The notes below the pieces were generated by a model. It did no database searches and was not told the DNA's origin. It saw only the letters and a program-made list of their open reading frames with translations. 64,000 nucleotides of DNA from Pestalotiopsis fici W106-1 (taxonomy: Eukaryota; Ascomycota; Sordariomycetes; Amphisphaeriales; Sporocadaceae): positions 3,799,833 through 3,863,832 of the forward strand of contig NW_006917094.1 in assembly GCF_000516985.1 (NCBI RefSeq), in the 5' to 3' direction. Below are positions 61,652 through 64,000 of this stretch, in pieces. The position numbers and the translations under genes are program-made. Every line of letters starts with the position of its first letter. The stretch's first letter is position 1.

Positions 61652-62480
61652 TCATTCAGCCATGTTCTCGTTTGTGTCCTCTGTTAGTTGATACTTTGAC
61701 GCTCGGAAGGAAAAAATCGATGCCTCTCTTCTCCTAGCTGTGACGTAGCGCGGGAGTGTTTGCGCCGGCATGACCGATGTATACAATCCCGGCGTCTGGA
61801 CACCATAGCTGGTTGTCAGTGAACCCTCACAACCCACGTGATACCTCTCATACCGCTGCGAGTACCACCGTTGCTCTTCTTCGGTAAGGCAGCCGTACTG
61901 GACAAAAATGTTGGTCTCGGGCGGGCCGCAGAGGAACTCATAAAAGAACTTGATGCTCGAGTGGCTTATCACAATAGCATCGAATCCACCATTGAAATAG
62001 TCTGGCAAATGTGAACTCGAGAGATGCCTCTGGAGCCCAACAATGACGGCCCGCCGGATGTTGTGTGCTTCTTCAAACTCTCGAATTTCTTGAGCGGCCC
62101 CGGAACCGCTCATCACGGGCATGCTAACATCTTGTCTGGTTTCAGCCGGGCTCTTGTGTATGGCAAGTAATGGTGGAACGAACCCAAGAGAATAGACCGG
62201 AATCGGCTTGGCTCTTTCTTATAAGCATTGACTGCCTCGAGTCCATTTTCTACCAGTTCAACCGGTTGATACAATATCTCACAATATCTGCCAAATATCT
62301 GCCAAGACGCACTTTGTATCAGCCTCCATGCTTGCAATTGAGGAATTCATGAACAAGTAAAGAACAAATCCGTACCTGACGTCGGACGTCACTGTGCACA
62401 GCAATGAGAAGGGTGATGCCCCCGGGCGCTGAAGGAGCGCTGCCGTCATTTCCGCTCTGAACGCCCGAGGACGACTCCAT
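61652..62480 (-). CDS. Divergent receiver-domain (CheY-like) protein
   Basis: One consistent model is complement(61652..62123, 62180..62298, 62376..62480), 231 aa. The middle segment V-E-N-G-L-E-A-V-N-A-Y-K-K-E-P-S-R-F and the following M-P-V-M-S-G-S-G are hallmarks of fungal receiver domains. The usual N-terminal acidic pair is absent: the first strand reads L-L-I-A-V-H-S-D. Presence of the phospho-acceptor Asp depends on the second splice junction. An acceptor at 62124 gives L-L-G-S-M-P with no Asp; one at 62136 gives S-Q-D-V-S-M-P but leaves a 44-bp intron. The last 80 residues are extra to the receiver fold. It may be a phosphorylation-dead receiver or a decaying gene. No kinase domain is attached. 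Confidence 0.6.
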
Positions 62481-62903
62481 GTTCGACCAAGTCGGCCTTC
62501 AGATCAACAATTGTGTAGAAGAGATTCGAAATCGCAACCTTGAGCAGTTTTTGAGAGGCCTGGGAATCGATGATGGGTAGATGTGTATGGATGAACGGAG
62601 GAAGCGCCAACCCGAGCTTAAGCGCCGAGACTCGATGCGGGTCTTACGTTTTTGGGAGTTGAGTGGCTGGAAGCTGGTAAATGCTTCACCGTTGCAGCCA
62701 ATTCCTCTACCGTGAAATAAATCATGAAAGAAATGTAATTTTTTATTATTAAATATCCACATGATGTTTTTCACTTGAACATGAATATTTAAATTCACTG
62801 ACGAACGAGCATGAGCGAGTACACTACAAGTAGCTTTGGGAGACTGTATACATTCCATCTTTAACGGTCCGCTCTGTCTTTGGCACATACTACACCAAAG
62901 CCA
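62481..62903. other. Intergenic region between two minus-strand genes
   Basis: 423 bp; presumed promoter of the receiver-domain gene plus the 3' UTR of the dehydrogenase gene. Nothing else recognised. Confidence 0.5.
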
Positions 62904-64000
62904 TTACATTGTTAAGCGGAACTTCAAGATATCCCTCTCGGCAATGTCTTTGCTCTTAGCCTCAAGCTCCTGCATATCCCAAGCAACGCTGACGAATCGT
63001 CCTCCGAGCCATGGCCGGTGCTCTTTTCCAAGCCACATGATCGTGTCGCCACACAGCTCAGGCTTATCGGTCAAGTATTCATGTGTTTCCTTGGGCACTA
63101 AAAGAAATGATGGGTCAGAAATCTATAGATCAGGATTACGACATCTGTGAGGTTTACGGCCAATAGTATGCCTTACACACTCAAGATAATATGTGTGTCG
63201 GGAGAAAGTCATGGCATGCGAGGATGTAAATATACTTACTGTTTGTAGCCAACTCTGTCATTACGCTTCCGGGATGGATGGCAAAACAAACCAGTCCCTG
63301 GTCGCTGTATTCGGAGTTGATAAACTCGGCAAGCCGGCATACCTAGAAACTTTGTCAACACAAGCAAAAACAATCTGGTCGGAAAAGCAAAATGACTAAC
63401 TGCAAACTTTGTTGTCTGATACCCGGACGCACCCGGCCAATGCACGATACCTCCATAAGACGAAGTGAGTATGTTTGTCTTCAAGTTGCCTTTGAGCAGA
63501 AGCGGTATGAAATATTTCGAGCAAAGATAAGTGCCCTTGATATTGATGTCCCAAGTCTTCCACCTGTTTATGTACTCAGATTAGTCCAAGAGGAACACGA
63601 AACGGGCTTGGATACTTGAAAATGGATTCTTGTGTCACAAGATACACAAAGAGGTTAAGATACAAGAATTGCTGTCAGTGGTACTAACCATTCGGTAGGA
63701 TCAGAATCGGCAAGGGGCTTCCAGTCTTCCAGATAGCCTGCGTTGTTGATCAAGACATCAAGAGCGCCGCCAAACTCGCGGGTGACCGTCTCGGCAGCGG
63801 CTCGGACACTGTCCTCGGAAGTTACGTCGACCTTGAGGCTGAGGACCTGGGGGGCAGGCCATTGCGGGCCGGCCGCCTCCTTGAGCTCCTTTTCGATCGA
63901 CGAGAGGTCGGACCGAGCGGCAATGGCAATCTTGCTGCATCCCGCGGCGGCGTAGCTCAGCGCCGTGGCCCGGCCGATGCCCTTGGAGGCTCCCGTGATG
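62904..64000 (-). CDS. Short-chain dehydrogenase/reductase, 5' end outside window
   Basis: The model is complement(62904..63097, 63240..63342, 63401..63563, 63689..>64000). Introns are 142, 58 and 125 bp and all frames join. It is a classical NAD(P)-dependent SDR with a Rossmann fold. The window enters at I-T-G-A-S-K-G-I-G-R, the cofactor-binding glycine motif, so only about the first 10-25 residues are missing. N-N-A-G follows the fourth strand, S-S-Y-G-G contains the catalytic Ser, and Y-Q-T-T-K is the Y-x-x-x-K catalytic pair. The C-terminal part has I-H-P-G-S-V-M-T-E (substrate loop) and W-L-G-G-R-F-V-S near the end. The substrate cannot be told from the sequence. Neighbours do not suggest a metabolite cluster. 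Confidence 0.93.

Overview
The window is nuclear DNA from a filamentous ascomycete, most likely a Sordariomycete and probably in Hypocreales. Introns are short (about 44-142 bp) with GT...AG ends and CTRAC-type branch sites. Orthologues typical of these fungi are present: SPT16, RIC8, RIF1, VPS28, NOC2, a class II DAHP synthase, a SLN1-type hybrid kinase, a Clr5-domain protein and a DUF7918-like protein. The gene-free island carries strong CpA-to-TpA repeat-induced point mutation (RIP). The species call is inference; no marker gene fixes it.

Layout. 0-5.7 kb: a coiled-coil hypothetical gene, a DUF7918-like gene and a Clr5-TPR gene, all on plus. 7.0-10.6 kb: an SLN1/TcsB-like osmosensing hybrid histidine kinase on minus. 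10.6-13.27 kb: no gene seen. 13.27-27.21 kb: one nested retrotransposon island. An outer Ty1/copia element has 208-bp LTRs and a likely 5-bp target duplication (CAAGC). It is split inside its integrase by a second, about 8.5-kb copia element with about 289-bp LTRs. Both are dead and heavily RIPed. The inner one carries about 2.3 kb of extra DNA between RNase H and its 3' LTR, including a long stretch that stays nearly open on the opposite strand. 27.2-29.2 kb: no gene seen. 29.2-34.6 kb: SPT16 (FACT) followed by a chromodomain/AT-hook protein. 35.3-38.8 kb: a hypothetical gene with a mitochondrial-like N terminus and a four-TM SUR7/PalI-type protein. 39.4-48.3 kb: divergent RIC8 and RIF1. 49.9-54.4 kb: glucose-6-phosphate 1-epimerase, DAHP synthase and a HYPK-like NatA cofactor. 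54.7-64 kb: a secreted glycoprotein of unknown function, VPS28 and NOC2 head to head, an odd receiver-domain protein, and a short-chain dehydrogenase running off the right edge.

The genes do not form one pathway. Several concern chromatin or nuclear biology (SPT16, chromodomain protein, RIF1, NOC2), and two concern two-component signalling (SLN1-like kinase, receiver protein). No secondary-metabolite cluster, tRNA, rRNA or CRISPR array was seen. Exon boundaries were worked out by hand from splice motifs, frame continuity and family conservation, and have not been checked against transcripts.
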